This document shows, piece after piece, positions 35,651 to 46,693 of a DNA stretch of 64,000 nt. A model generated the notes under the pieces. The model worked only from the letters and a program-made list of their open reading frames with translations, did not search any database and was not told the DNA's origin. Source of the stretch: Ambrosia x helenae (taxonomy: Eukaryota; Streptophyta; Magnoliopsida; Asterales; Asteraceae); the NCBI GenBank assembly GCA_030844895.1, contig CM061227.1:111902238-111966237 (forward strand), in the 5' to 3' direction. The number at the start of each line of letters is the position of its first letter. Within the stretch, counting starts at the first letter, position 1. Position numbers and translations under genes: made by a program.

Positions 35651-36171
35651 TCAACCAAGTTTAGGATGATTGAGGCTTTGTGAAATGTTAGGGTTTGTCA
35701 GGATTGTTCAGGTTTTAAATTAGATGGTTTTAAAAGAGCTAAAACGAAATGTCTAATATATCCTCACATGATATGCACGTGAGGGCACTTAACCAAGAAA
35801 ACATAAATGTTAGAACTTGTAATTTTGACCAGACATAAAGGTTGATTTCAGTAATTCAACATTTTAGGAAATGTCTAAAGATATTACTTTAAATTAGATT
35901 TAAAATAAACACCGGTTTTAAAAAGCTAAAAGAATGTTGTACGCATAAGTAATCGAATCCATATAGAAAGTATGACACACACAAAATTTTTATTGAATTG
36001 AAAAAGACCTAAAATTTTATTTTTCTAACAAAAGGTAAATTAAAAATATATCTCAATTCTCAACTAACACTATATCGACCCTAAAATAAAAAATATATAA
36101 AAAATTACATATTGATTTATTAACATGTGAAAAGCGATTTTTGTTATTTTGCTTCACGTACACAAATAGCC
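35651..36171. other. Intergenic, upstream region of the carbonic anhydrase gene
   Basis: AT-rich; no ORF or repeat boundary recognised. Includes the likely promoter-proximal sequence of the gene that follows. Confidence 0.4.
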
Positions 36172-36180
36172 CTATAAATA
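36172..36180 (+). promoter_or_regulatory. Probable TATA box of the carbonic anhydrase gene
   Basis: CTATAAATA, about 35 bp upstream of a possible short 5' leader that ends at a GT donor near 36247 (TTGAG/GTATTT). A long 5'-UTR intron would then run to the acceptor AG at 37485-37486. The assignment rests on motif and spacing only. Confidence 0.45.
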
Positions 36181-36677
36181 TACATCCATTTAGCTTTGTT
36201 TTAAAGTCACAGGCGAAGTTCATTTTCAAATCTTCTCCATATATTGAGGTATTTAGTGTTTTCAGCATTTTCTTAATTTGTTTTCCCATTCTCTATACTA
36301 TTTTATAATGCATTTGATAATGATATTTTAAGATATCCAAATGTAAAGAAATCCTTTTAATTTAATGATAAAGTACTACCCAAAACAAGGATACATGATT
36401 CTTTCAAATACTAAATCCACTTTAATCCACCATGTTAGTTATATTTTAATTCTATTAACTTTACTTGGCTTTTGCTTATTTGAATAATTATTAAAAAAAA
36501 TTTCTTATTTTAAGCCAATGACCCTATGCTTTTAAACAATTATAATTTTTTCATAGATTAATACTTTACAAAACAAATTACATAATAAAAATGAGCATTT
36601 TATTCTTTTTAATTTAAGTATAACATTGCTATTATATTATAGTTAACAAATTGATGTGTTCCATAATTAACAATATA

Positions 36678-37060
36678 TAGGGGTGAGCAATACCTGAACC
36701 CTTAACTGAAACCGTTAAAAAAAGATGAAACTAAACCAAAATCAATTGGAAACTGAATTAACCAAAAATCGAATTAACCTAGAATCGGTTTATCAGTTTT
36801 GGTACCTTTAGTTAACCAAACTAAAACCGAACCATTCATATATTCTTTACCTATATACCTACATTTCATGTACTTCTAAGCAAAAAATTTAGCCAAAATT
36901 TGGTTTTGGTTATTAACCAAAATTGACTAAACGAAGCCGGAAACCGACAATCTTACAAATGAACTGAACCAATTAACGAATTGGTTAATAATATCGATTT
37001 ACCGATGACTTCAGTTTCGGTTGAAGCTAATAACCTAACTGAACCAAACCATATACACCC
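36678..37060. mobile_element. MITE-like low-complexity element in the 5' intron
   Basis: Starts GGGGTGAGCA and ends in CACCC-type sequence, with an interior made of repeated AACCGAACC/GGTTTGGTT words. This is the same style as the ends of the hAT element at 46167-50052. No clear target duplication was found, so the borders are approximate. Confidence 0.4.
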
Positions 37061-37507
37061 TTTTAAGTGTTTGTGTTCTTTGCCGCATCGCCTAGACGCA
37101 CTACTAGTATCTATGAAACACATCATAGAAAAAGGTTGTTTAAGTAAATGTTATAATCATGTTTCTATGTATATATCATCATTAAGTTTCTGAGTGTGAG
37201 GGGATTCAATATCATCAAAATTCCTATCAATAATGGTATTCAGTGAAAGAGTTTTCTAATCTTTTGATCTCTTAAAATGACATCAGTAGTGTAATAGTTA
37301 TGACATAATAGTATAAAATGATATTATCATTCATGCGCCATATTGTCACATGATGTAAAATGAATTTTCATTTGTTTTTACATGAGTGGATATAACATGG
37401 CTTTTGTATATGTAACCATTTTATCTTACGTCCTAAACATGTTTCAAATCTTTGCATTTACTTTCTAAACCCAAAGTTGCATGCAGGAACATCAAGAACA
37501 CATCAAC

Positions 37508-39116
37508 ATGTCAAAGTACTTAAATGAAGAAGCGATTGCACCGAAAAAAACGCAAAGGTTTTTCTTTACCAATATGTTTCAATAAAGGTTCAAATATTTG
37601 TGTTTGTTTTATCGTTCTATTAATCTCTTGAACATATTTATGGTTTCAAATTGTAGAAAAGAAACGGAAGTAGAGAACATCATTCAGACCAATCTTAAAA
37701 CTGAACAATCGTCGCCTTTTGACCCAAAACAAAGGATCATGGATGGGTTTGAGCATTTCAAGATTGAAGAATTCAAGTAAACAGTATATCGAAACTTATT
37801 AGTAGTCTTTCTTTTTTTTTTTTTTTTTTTTTTTTTGTGGTGATTGTAAGATATATTATTGGGTTATAGTTAAACAACCCATATATAGTAATTTACTTAC
37901 ATATGTTACTCTTGTTATATATATTCGCAGCAAGCATCCAGATTATTATAGTAAACTAGCAGAAAAACAAGAACCAAAGGTAGATATAGTATTATACATT
38001 GATCATGCAAATTATTAATTAATAACTCTTTCAATATTCATAATTTTGAGTTGTTTAGTTTTTTTTAATAAATATTCGAAATGATGCAGTTTCTGATCTT
38101 TGCTTGTTCCGACTCCCGAGTTTCCCCTACTAACATCCTGAACCTACGACCTGGGGAAGCTTTCATGGCTCGCAATATTGCCAACATGGTCCCTGTGTTT
38201 GATAAGGTTGTTAGTCCTTCGATTAAAAATCAATGTTCCAAAGACATATTTCCTCTCACTTTTATTAATTTTTAAGGAATTAAACTTTACGACACATTAA
38301 AATGTTGATAGTTAGACTTACCCTATAAGAAATTTTTATAAATTGTTAACCAGAGGAGGAACCACCATGGATTTCTATAGTTGGACTCATTAGTTGTAAG
38401 AATAAAACTTATGATGACCACTCGACTAAAAAGTTAACGGTTAATTTATGTTGGTTGCGCAGCCTGAGCACGCTGGAGTCGGTGCAATAATTGAATATGC
38501 AATCAAACATCTCAAGGTTGAGGTTATTGTGGTGATTGGACACAGTCTATGTGGTGGAATCGAACGACTATTATCACTTCCGGACGATGAGACCTCTTAG
38601 TAAGTATACATGTGTTATCTTTGTTAAGTTATTCTTTTGTCACAAAGCAAATTAACCAAATTACTACTTAAGTATATATGTAATCATAAAACGAAAGAGT
38701 TAAGTTTGATCATTAGTACGTAAAACATATAGCAATAACTATTTGCATGATCTGAAGTGACTTCATAGATGATTGGGTTAGCATTGGTGAACCTGCCAAA
38801 GCAAAGGTAATCGCTGAGCATCCTGAAGCATCAGACGATGAGCTCCATACACTGGTTGAAAAGGTGAGATATCTTGGAACACTAGTTTAACAACTTATCA
38901 ACAAATGTTAACATATTTCAACTATGTGATTTGTATATATGCATGTAGGAGTCGGTGATGAACTCGCTACGAAACCTGCTCTCCTACCCTTTTGTTGAAT
39001 CCGGAATAGCAAATAATACACTTAAACTGTTGGGTGGACACTACGATTTTGTTTGTGGAAAATTTGAAATACTTGAAGATGATGATATCAAACCAGCAAT
39101 CAACATACAAAAATGA
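37508..39116 (+). CDS. Beta-carbonic anhydrase, seven coding exons, 248 aa
   Basis: Interconverts CO2 and bicarbonate with a zinc ion. Exons: 37508-37557, 37657-37776, 37931-37979, 38090-38206, 38463-38599, 38758-38863 and 38949-39116. All introns obey GT-AG and phases agree, giving 747 nt without internal stop. Zinc ligands C79, H139 and C142 and the D81-R83 pair (motif CSDSRV, then GHSLCGG) are present, as is the C-terminal GGHYDFVCGKFE block. There is no N-terminal extension resembling a chloroplast transit peptide, so a cytosolic isoform is likely (inference). The ATG at 37508 was chosen because it follows an acceptor at 37485-37486; an ATG at 37481 would lie before that acceptor. AATAAA at 39249-39254 is the probable poly(A) signal. 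It is the only intact host gene seen here; exact isoform unknown. Confidence 0.92.
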
Positions 39117-39280
39117 TTCACAAGTATTGTCGTACTACTTCTTCATGTTCCGTTAGGATCAACTACCTTGTTTGTATGCCAAAATAAGCACAATGCATGT
39201 GCAGTTGAATAAACTCTTGTATCATTGTAAAATATTCTAAAGATTATAAATAAAGTTGAATGGTTTGTCTTGTTATGTGT

Positions 39281-40281
39281 CACATTTATTTTATGTATGC
39301 TTTAATATATTCACTTTTACTATAACAAGCAGGCTAGCACCTAAGGGTGAGAATAGGTTCGAAAATGGAGAATGAACATGCAGTGATTGAATCTAAAAGA
39401 GCGAGGCACACTACTTGTATTCAAAATTATTAAAAATATTGACCTATACTGCCACCATAAGGTAGGTTCATTCATCAAAATAGTAAAACGCCTTGTTAAT
39501 TCGTTGGTAATAACTTACGGAAACACATCTTGTTAATTCGTCGGTAATCACTTATGGATTAGTGACTAATTTTAATAATAAGTCAACTAATTCAATGTGA
39601 ATGGGCTCGTAGTGTATTGTTCTAGACTATAACAAGTCATATTATCTTCTTACTTAAAATATAATTGTTATGTTATATTAAAGAGAACCGTTACTCTCTC
39701 CTATAGGAGGACGATGAAGTTCATCTCTAGTTATTACAAGAGAAAATAGTTAAAATATATATGGATGATTGGTTCACTTCTAATTGAGTGTTAGTGTAAA
39801 AAAAATTGTTAAAAAATAGCTACAGATGAAACCGAATACGGCAACCGGTCACCATTTTTTTTCTTTTGTGTTGGTTGGTGCGTCAGTGACTTGTGAGGCC
39901 TCCGAAGCTCGATACAGTCGAAGAGACAATTATTGTATATAAATATTTACCTCTTATTATTTAAACTTCAATTCAAACCGATAATATTATTCACTATCGC
40001 ATATACTAAAATTATGTAACTCGAATAATTAAGTAATGTTTATGCAATCTTTCTAATGACCTTGTGGAGTATTTGGAATAAAAGAAATCAAAGAGCATTT
40101 AAATAAGTTAACAAATCACAAGTGGTGGAAGAGATCAAAGAAACGACATTCTGGTGGGTCACGAGAAGAACAAAGATGAGAAATATAATGTACAAACAGT
40201 GGTGCAACTTTGCAGGGTTTTAATTTAGTTTTTGTTTTGGTCTGTTATAGTCATATTCCATGTTGTGTTTGTTATTGGTGC
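39281..40281. other. Intergenic, no gene seen
   Basis: AT-rich. Contains a short imperfect tandem pair (about 39493-39565) of CTTGTTAATTCGT-type units. No supported element boundary. Confidence 0.4.
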
Positions 40282-40290
40282 TGTATGTAG

Positions 40291-41231
40291 GACTTTTTTG
40301 CCTTTTGGGGAGAATTCACAAAACTTTTTTGTGTAAGTGGTGGGTGTGAGAGTTGGATTTATGTTTTAGGTGTTTTCGCAAGCTGAGCTTGAGAAATTGT
40401 CCTAGGTGGATAAAGGATCAAACGATGACTGGATAAAGAGACTTAGTGGCACGGTGAGATAGAATTGATTGAAAGTGAGCAGAATTAATCCGCAATCTCA
40501 GATTGTGGAAATCTGTCAAAGTGTTTAAATCCGCAAGCTAAGCTTTCTCCATCAACTTCATTTCAACAACATTAATCCAATGAAAGGAAAATTTCATACA
40601 GACCCATCCTCATAATTATGTCATCTCCACAACCATAACCATCGCATCTCTAGTCTCCTCCATAACCAAGGCCATCTAAGAACACTATAACGTACACCGC
40701 CATCCGTCACCCTTCACCATCGCACGCCATCTCCACCTCTCGTCATCGTCATCCAAAACCACCGGTCACCTTCTTCATCAACACTGTAACCACCATCATC
40801 ACAGCCACCACACGTCTCCCTCACCGCTACCGTACTCATAAACCACCACCAACTTCATTCCTTACCATCACCACCAGGCACCACAACAACCACCACATCA
40901 ACTGTTGCCATCATCAACCACCACCAACTTCATTCTTTGTATGGGGAAATGTGACAATGATTGTAAATTCGTAAGCTAAGCTTTGGTTAACTCGGCAACC
41001 TTAAGATTGCGGATTAATCCTACTCAACATCCAGTCATTGTACCACTAAGGTCCTTTATCTAGTCATCGTGCAAGCATGTTCGACCCAGCCTCCACCTAG
41101 GATAATTCCGCAAGTTCAGCTTGCGGAAACACCTAAAACACAATTCCATTTCTTCCATTTCTGACACCCACCATTTGCACAAAAGCTTTTTATAATTCTA
41201 CTAAAAAGCAAAAATAAAAATAAAAAAATCA
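40291..41231. mobile_element. Mutator-like foldback element with long inverted arms and 9-bp TSD
   Basis: Flanked by TGTATGTAG on both sides (40282-40290, 41232-41240); a 9-bp duplication is the Mutator hallmark. The arms 40291-40560 and about 40965-41231 are inverted copies of each other at moderate identity, sharing for example ATTAATCCGCAATCT, TTTTAGGTGTTT and GTCCTAGGTGG. The centre (40600-40935) is ACC/ATC-rich low-complexity sequence without an ORF, so it is non-autonomous. Confidence 0.75.
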
Positions 41232-41338
41232 TGTATGTAGTTGGGTGTAATTGATTGCAGTCTTAGCTCCTTGTTATGGTTGGGCCTTCTGGGACTTGTG
41301 TAAGTTAAGATGTCGTAATGAGATTATTAACTGATTAA

Positions 41339-41661
41339 GAGCATGAGAGCATCCACAATTGGTCCAAAATTCTAGACTTGTCACATCATTCGAAACCACA
41401 ACCATTAATCTAAGCTCACTTTTTCATACAACAATAAACCATTGCAAACTTTCATCTCACACCTAACTTTTACACAAAAAAACAAATAAAATAATAGTGA
41501 ATGTGTGTGTAGCCAGAGCTAATGCATGTTTTGGACTAGTCCCCTATACCGGACGGATGCATTGGTTTGGAATTCCAAACAACCTCTTACATCAATACAT
41601 TGGTTAGGAATTAAAGGTTTGAAATTTTAGACCGGTCTGGTTGTGACTGATGTAGATGCTC
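41339..41661. mobile_element. Tourist/Harbinger-like MITE (323 bp)
   Basis: Flanked by TAA (41336-41338, 41662-41664). Ends GAGCATCCACA (after a short GAGCATGA lead) and TGTAGATGCTC are inverted matches. No ORF. A 3-bp TAA duplication fits PIF/Harbinger MITEs. Confidence 0.65.
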
Positions 41662-41694
41662 TAATGGTAGTAGGTTAAAAGGCATAGTTTGAAC

Positions 41695-42264
41695 CAAGGT
41701 TGTAAAGATCCCGATTAATTGGTGATTAATCGCTAGTCCTCACTTTACTGATTAATTTTGGGCTAATCACTCAATTAATCAGTGTCACGATTAATCACCG
41801 ATTGGTCAGACCAAATTGTTCCTAGTTAGACCTAAAAAATTCAAAATTAGGTAAAAAAATGAATTCGAACGGGTAAAAACTAGAGCAAATCGATCAAATA
41901 AAACAAGTTCTTATATCAAAATTGGATGATAATCCATGATTTAGAAGCAAAATCGATGAAACTCAATGAACCCTAGTTGCGTCTGATGGTTCCTTACGAT
42001 GAAAGAATGAATGGGGAGGAAAAAACGGGATATGGTGAACGATAGAGGTGATTAGGGTTATTAGAGTTAGGTATTTTAATATTTAACCCCTCCTTATTCA
42101 CTAGTTTACATTTGGCCCCTAAACTTCTAAATTTATACATATAAGGTATAAAATTAGCATTATATATGTATAAATTTGAAAAAATATATATAAAAATCCA
42201 ATCCGATTAATTCCTAGTCAGTATCCCACCGGCCGACTAGCGCCTAACGAGTTCTACAACACTG
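41695..42264. mobile_element. hAT-type MITE (570 bp)
   Basis: 8-bp duplication GTTTGAAC (41687-41694, 42265-42272). Terminal inverted repeats CAAGGTTGTAAAGATC and CAGTGTTGTAGAACTC. The interior is rich in GATTAATC words and has no coding potential. Confidence 0.8.
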
Positions 42265-42272
42265 GTTTGAAC

Positions 42273-42823
42273 AATAAATAGTCGCAAGAAATCCAAGACT
42301 TTAGATACAACTAAGAATTTTTTGTATGCAACAAGAAGTAAAGAGCAAGGGCAAAGGATAATGGGGCCAAGGACGCTGGCCCCCTGTTTTCTGGTTTAAT
42401 GGTGAAAGTTTGCGATTTTCGTAGGTAATATTTACATGAATTGAGTCCGGCCCCACCGATAAAAAAATTGGGTCTCATGATTTTCTGCCCCGAAACTATT
42501 TTTTTTTCAAGCTTTGCCATTTATAAAGAGGGCCTTATCTTAGTCCCGAGAGTGAGTTCATTTTCCTTCCAGTTATAATGTATTATTACTATTACTAATT
42601 TCATCTAATTTTGTTTCATTTTCACGATAACGGTGTGGCTAGTAACTATTTGACTAGAGGTTTTTTATTTTAAATTACAGTGGCTAGCTCGGCAAACTAT
42701 TAAAAGACACTCTGATAACTTTGTGATCTTAGTGTGCTAATTATTATGATGTAATCAAGATTTTTTTTAGGTTAAGACTTAATACAAGTTGTGTGGTGCA
42801 TGGTGTACGCTCATATAAGTAGG
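42273..42823. other. Intergenic, no gene seen
   Basis: Contains one 69-codon minus frame at 42311-42520 with no recognised motif; nothing else supported. Confidence 0.35.
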
Positions 42824-42831
42824 GTCAAGGG

Positions 42832-43814
42832 CAGTGGCGGATACAGAAAAAATTTGTACGAGGGGCATAATCAGGAGAGCAGCTTCATAGGGATGGAAGG
42901 GGGGCGCCCGACCCCCCTCCCCCGAAATTTTCGCTCAGAAATTCCGATTATATAATATCCGTATAGAATTTTTTTTGGAATATATAGTTTCGACCCATGT
43001 ACCCGGTGACTTCTAACCAACGATTTTAAAACCAAATACGGTAATCACTCAACTACAAGATTAATTTTTTTTTATTATATTTAAAAACCAAACTTATTTA
43101 TCCATCACAAGATTAATTTTTTTTTTTTATATTTAAAAAAAACCCTAAGGAGGGTTTACTCCTTAGGGAGGTTCTCGCCCGGGCTTGGTCTCAGGTTCGA
43201 GTCCCCCCACTCGCACTAAGGGGGTGAGAAATTCAACACCCGCGTTTGGCCTGGAATCAAACTGGGGTTGAGGGGTTGTGCATCGTTTAGATTCTCCGTT
43301 GAAACACAACTTCCAAAAAAAAAAAAAAAATTAAAAACCATTCTTTTTCCATGCTCCTTGAGTCCTTGACACCACTCAACCACATGCTTATAACACCAAA
43401 AGTCTTTGACACAATTTTAAGTTAAAAAACTCATCTCTATTCCCCATACCTTTCGTCTCCTACATCTCCATTCTAACATTTATCTTTGCAATTCCACTAA
43501 ATAGTGGAGTTGAACACTCTCATATGTAGATTTAAAGTCAGCTAGACACACCTAAGAAGAAGCTTGTTTATCATGTTTTTCGCAACTCCCTTCTTTACTG
43601 CGCCAGCCACTTGTCACCGCCACATGTTGTCGGAAAAAAAATACATCAGGGTGGGCACTAGGCTTTTCAATCGTGGGCACCGAGCTTTCATCAGGGTGGG
43701 CACTAGGCTTCTCAAATGGATGGGCACTGGGTTTTTCAAGTAGAAAACATGAAGGCAACTTGGATCGTACGGTGGGCACCGGCCCACCGTGGAATGAGGG
43801 TGGCTCCGCCACTG
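42832..43814. mobile_element. hAT-type non-autonomous element (983 bp) carrying a SINE
   Basis: 8-bp duplication GTCAAGGG (42824-42831, 43815-43822) and terminal repeats CAGTGGCGG / CCGCCACTG. A SINE lies inside (43141-43335). Near the right end about four copies of a ~28-bp unit (GGGTGGGCACTAGGCTTTTC, 43648-43780) form subterminal repeats of the kind hAT transposases bind. No transposase ORF. Confidence 0.82.
43141..43335 (+). mobile_element. SINE, tRNA-derived, 5' part degraded
   Basis: B box GGTTCGAGTCC at 43194-43204, preceded by GCCCGGGCTTGGTCTCA, the same string as in the SINE at 45253-45476, and ends in a run of 15 or more A. Target duplication unclear because of surrounding A/T runs. 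Confidence 0.65.
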
Positions 43815-44005
43815 GTCAAGGGGCAACGCCCAGAAATGTTGCATGACCCTGTATGCACTATGTATTACTCCATTAATTTTCATGTCAACATTTTCTCTTA
43901 TAGTACATGAACCAGATAGGGTGACAACGAGCTTTTCATGAAAATGTTAGAATGTTTCATGAAACACGATTCGGTTGAAATATAGAAATCTATATGTAGG
44001 GCTAA

Positions 44006-44391
44006 GGCTATATGGGGTGCTCCTCACACCTTCACATTATCACTAATTAATCCCCATGTGCCACCTCTTTTTATAATATTTCATCACAAGTTATATAGGG
44101 TGGTCATTACAACAATCACTAAACTTTCTTTTTTAAATAAACTAAAAAAAAGATCATTTTTTTAAAATTCAAATAAAAAAGCACAACACAAAATTAATTT
44201 TATTTAATTGTTAATATTAAATAACATAATATTATTACTACTACTACTACACGCCCATCACTCCATAACGTCCGTGATGGTCCTGTGATGGTCATCACGT
44301 CCGTGATGGTCATCACGTCCGTGATAGTCATCACGACCCGTGACGATTTTGGTCATCACGGTCAGCCCATTACGGACCGCTCTGTTCACTC
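44006..44391. mobile_element. Possible Harbinger-like MITE with internal tandem repeats
   Basis: Flanked by TAA (44003-44005, 44392-44394) with weakly inverted ends. The right third (44255-44350) is a short tandem array of ATCACGTCCGTGATGGTC-type 18-19 bp units, each itself partly palindromic. The borders are tentative. Confidence 0.4.
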
Positions 44392-44618
44392 TAAGAAAAG
44401 TTTATAAAAACACTTACAATTTCATTGTGTTTTTACTTGAATTTTGCATATGTCCTTTTGGATCATACTTATATGGTTCTCGTGTAACAGGATACAACAT
44501 CATATGCCTTTAATCAAAATATTATTTATCTGTAGTATCATAATTTGATATAGGTTATACACATTTGAGATAGATATTATTTAAAAAACTAAAAAATATA
44601 ATAAATGAATTGTTGTAG

Positions 44619-45252
44619 TTTCTAATGTTTGCTTGCTCGGATTACCGGGTTTCCCCTGTTAACATTCAGTATCTCTGACCCGGAGAAGTTATCATGGATC
44701 ATAATATTGGCAACATTGTCCCTACATTTAATACGGTGACAGAAACAGTCCTTAACTTTTAGCATTTAATTTGTTTTCTTGGACGATTTGCTAATAAGAC
44801 CATACGTAGTGGGGGGCTTTATATATAAAGCTCCCCTTTCTGATTGTTCCACGTGGCTGCTGAGTCAGCATGGAGAGATAAAATGAAAAAGGGGTGTAGT
44901 GGTAGGGGCTTTATTTATAAAGCCCCAATTAATATTTTATTTTAACTTTTAAATTAAAATAATAATAAATAGAGAGAGTGTGTGAGATGGCAGCCATTGA
45001 TTGGAGGGGACAAATTCAATCAGGCGTTATATTAATAAAGCCCCACCTTAATTTTGAAAAATGGAGCCCCCCCCCCCCCCCGTAATGGTGTGGGGGGCGC
45101 CATTTTACTGCCACGTCTGCAAGGGCGTTATACATGGAGCCCCATTACATGTAGTCTAACACAGTATATATGTTCGGTTTGCAGCAGCGGTACTCGAGTG
45201 TTTGGTGCTATTATTGAATATGCCGTCTTATGTAGAACTAAAGGTCGTAGAT
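44619..45252 (+). pseudogene. Beta-carbonic anhydrase fragment (two exons), inactivated
   Basis: 44619-44735 is exactly the length (117 nt) of the fourth coding exon of the intact gene and follows an AG acceptor. It reads FACSDYRVSP, with the zinc Cys kept, but has an in-frame TGA. From 45185 a second exon begins (GAIIEYA motif, as in exon five) with a one-base insertion; a SINE interrupts it at 45253 and no further exons are found. The intron contains a MITE (44798-45156). It is therefore a dead partial duplicate of the gene at 37508-39116, or of a close paralogue. Confidence 0.85.
44798..45156. mobile_element. Harbinger-like MITE inside the pseudogene intron (359 bp)
   Basis: Flanked by TAA (44795-44797, 45157-45159). 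Ends GACCATACGTAGTGGGG and, inverted, GACTACATGTAATGGGG. Internal GGGGCTTTATTTATAAAGCCCC palindrome (split near 44919-44930) and a C15-17 run at 45067-45082. Confidence 0.65.
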
Positions 45253-45476
45253 TTTTTTTGGAAAGTAGTGTTTCAGCGGTAAATCATGTGTTGCAAAGCG
45301 ACCACTGCCCAGGATCGAATCCCATGGCACCACACGGGTTTTTCCTTTCAAACCCAAGCGGCTATTTTTTCGGTGGAGCGTGGGATTCGAACCTGAGACC
45401 AAACCCGGGCAGTAACCCTCCAAGAAGGTAAACCTTCTCACCTCAAACCAGTTGGGCTGGAGATCATTGGCAACTC
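45253..45476 (-). mobile_element. SINE, tRNA-derived, with 12-bp TSD
   Basis: The duplication AAGGTCGTAGAT (45241-45252, 45477-45488) is exact and splits the carbonic anhydrase pseudogene exon. On the minus strand there is an A box near 45449-45460, a B box GGTTCGAATCC (45383-45393) and an A-tail (the T run at 45253). Same family as 43141-43335 and 53391-53600. Confidence 0.88.
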
Positions 45477-45550
45477 AAGGTCGTAGATGATTATGTTTTT
45501 ATATATTTATACTTAATACTTAATCAACTAATTAATTTTATATCTATTTA

Positions 45551-46120
45551 TCTATATTAATAAAAAAAAAACATATGGGGACACATTACACTCATGAAGT
45601 CTCTCATTTTATATTTAAAATAATAAAATTATTTTAATTTATTTCTTTTTATTTAATAATCAGCATTCATTTCGTTTTTGATGATTTCTGTTACAACCAT
45701 GATTATTAATATACTTACCAAAATTTAATTTAATATATTTATACTATGTTTTTATAAATAAACTAATACAGTTGTATTTTAGCACAAAATTAGGAATAAA
45801 TTATTGGACATATCTTAAAAATGTTTATTAATTAAACGAAGTAAACATTATTAAAAAAATATTGATTCTTTTTAAATAACGTATCTATCTATATTAACAA
45901 AAGAAAACACACGAGTGACATATGGTACTCTCTCATGAAGTCTTTCATTTTATATTCAAAACAATAAAATTATTTTAATTTGTTTCTTTATTTAATAATC
46001 CTCATTCATTCTGTTTTAATAATGCCTGTTACAACTATGATTATTAATATACTTACCTAAATCCAATTTAATATATTTATACTATGTTTTTATAAATCAA
46101 GTAATATAAATATATTTTTA
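45551..46120 (+). repeat. Tandem pair of ~337-bp units with Helitron-like 5' starts
   Basis: Units begin TCTATATTAATAAAA (45551) and TCTATATTAACAAAA (45888), each after A, the typical start of plant Helitrons. They continue in parallel for about 240 bp (shared CATGAAGTCT, TTTTATATT, AATAATC and TACTATGTTTTTATAAAT strings). No matching 3' hairpin was located. Confidence 0.5.
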
Positions 46121-46693
46121 TAAAAAAAAATAGAAATAAATTATTGGACACTTTCACTAACATGCATAGGGGTGAGCATTTCGTGGTTTGGACTCACAGA
46201 AACCTTGGACTCGACCACGAGAACCTTGGATCCGAACCTTTTTAAATATATGGGTCGGTTTTCCGGTTCTAGATTTATATGAATTATCGGTTTCGGGTCG
46301 AGTCGGTTCCAAACCCACGGTTCTAATATAAGAACCACAAGAACTGTTTGTATTTTAATTAAAAAATAAAAAAAAAATTAGTCTTTTTAACTATTCGTTT
46401 TTCCGTTTTATTGTAATTGATTTCATGTAATGTTAATACAATATTAAAAATATTATTTATAATAATAACAATGTATTTTTCTTGAAATATTTTCGGCTTA
46501 ATGGATATGCATAGATATGATATATTATTATATAATATATATTATATCCAAGTTTGAAGTAAATATTTATATATGTCGCTCCGATGTGTGTGTATTTATT
46601 ATGTATACATAACAGATTCACATAATGTTTTCTAGTGATGAGAATGACAAAATTGTTACGAAAACATAAGTCGAGAAACGAAAAGTGACTTAA

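Noticed and set aside
43552..43883. Overlapping minus frames with repeated SAHP-type motif
   Set aside because: Repetition comes from the subterminal tandem repeats of the hAT element; no start context or domain.
44200..44400. CRISPR-like array of short repeats
   Set aside because: Eukaryotic context; the units are contiguous tandem repeats without unique spacers.
45054..45431. 125-codon plus frame joining MITE, pseudogene and SINE
   Set aside because: Crosses three unrelated features; accidental.
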